DNA from: Candidatus Thorarchaeota archaeon | GTDB lineage: Archaea; Asgardarchaeota; Thorarchaeia; Thorarchaeales; Thorarchaeaceae | Assembly (NCBI GenBank): GCA_004524595.1 | Contig: SDOA01000096.1 | Span: 1-16,443, forward strand | Length of the DNA: 16,443 nucleotides | Direction of reading: 5' to 3' | In this document: in pieces, positions 16,430-16,443 of the stretch | Position numbering within the stretch: position 1 is the first letter of the stretch | Layout: each line of letters begins with the position of its first letter | Translations under genes and position numbers: made by a program | Notes under the pieces: generated by a model | Database searches by the model: none | Seen by the model: only the letters and a program-made list of their open reading frames with translations | Told to the model about the DNA's origin: nothing

Positions 16430-16443
16430 ATATCCAATAGGGC

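Overview
The window looks like a chromosomal segment of an archaeon. It carries two transcription factor B (TFB) genes, and TATA-like boxes lie at the expected distance upstream of several genes. Many starts have strong GGAGG-type ribosome binding sites, and GTG and TTG are used freely. A Ras-like protein with eroded nucleotide-binding motifs and a very large surface protein made of Ig-like domains fit an Asgard-type archaeon. That placement is inference; the archaeal assignment itself is firm.

Layout. (1) Positions 2-4714 (+) hold the 3' part of a giant surface protein with about 15 Ig-like repeats and a C-terminal membrane anchor; the gene runs off the left edge. (2) Two bases away and convergent, 4717-6663 (-) encodes a 648-residue protein of unknown function with a probable winged helix near its C-terminus. 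(3) An A+T-rich stretch, 6664-7466, contains a very short minus-strand gene (6827-6964) for a 45-residue proline-rich peptide with a duplicated PPVQPPVEPW motif. The same stretch has two inverted repeats that overlap TATA-like sequences, a terminator-like hairpin, and further stem-loops. (4) Two tandem TFB paralogues lie on the minus strand (7467-8465 and 8558-9514). (5) A 416-base divergent intergenic region (9515-9930) carries promoters for tfb and ligA and a G+C-rich patch that could be a small RNA. (6) A complete bacterial-type NAD-dependent DNA ligase, ligA, lies on the plus strand (9931-11988). (7) Convergent with ligA, with a four-base gap, is a pseudo-GTPase (11993-12550, -). (8) A six-gene ferrous-iron (feo) operon on the minus strand (16337 down to 12661) encodes, in order, FeoA, FeoB G domain, FeoB membrane domain, a four-helix membrane protein, a FeoC-like protein with four cysteines, and a DtxR-family repressor.

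The feo operon reads as one self-contained system. Consecutive genes overlap or nearly touch, and five of the six begin with GTG or TTG. The promoter at 16390-16429 has a TATA box followed by two TTAG-N6-CTAA sites, one a perfect 14-bp palindrome resembling the known DtxR/IdeR box. The last gene supplies a regulator that retains the DtxR primary metal-site residues, so the likely circuit is iron-loaded repressor binding over the start site of its own operon. FeoB is split into two overlapping genes, and both FeoA and the FeoB G protein carry His-rich insertions.

The least conventional material is the stretch from 4717 to 7466, with the unknown wHTH protein, the repeat peptide, the TATA-centred inverted repeats and the structured non-coding DNA. 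The split, His-rich Feo system comes next.
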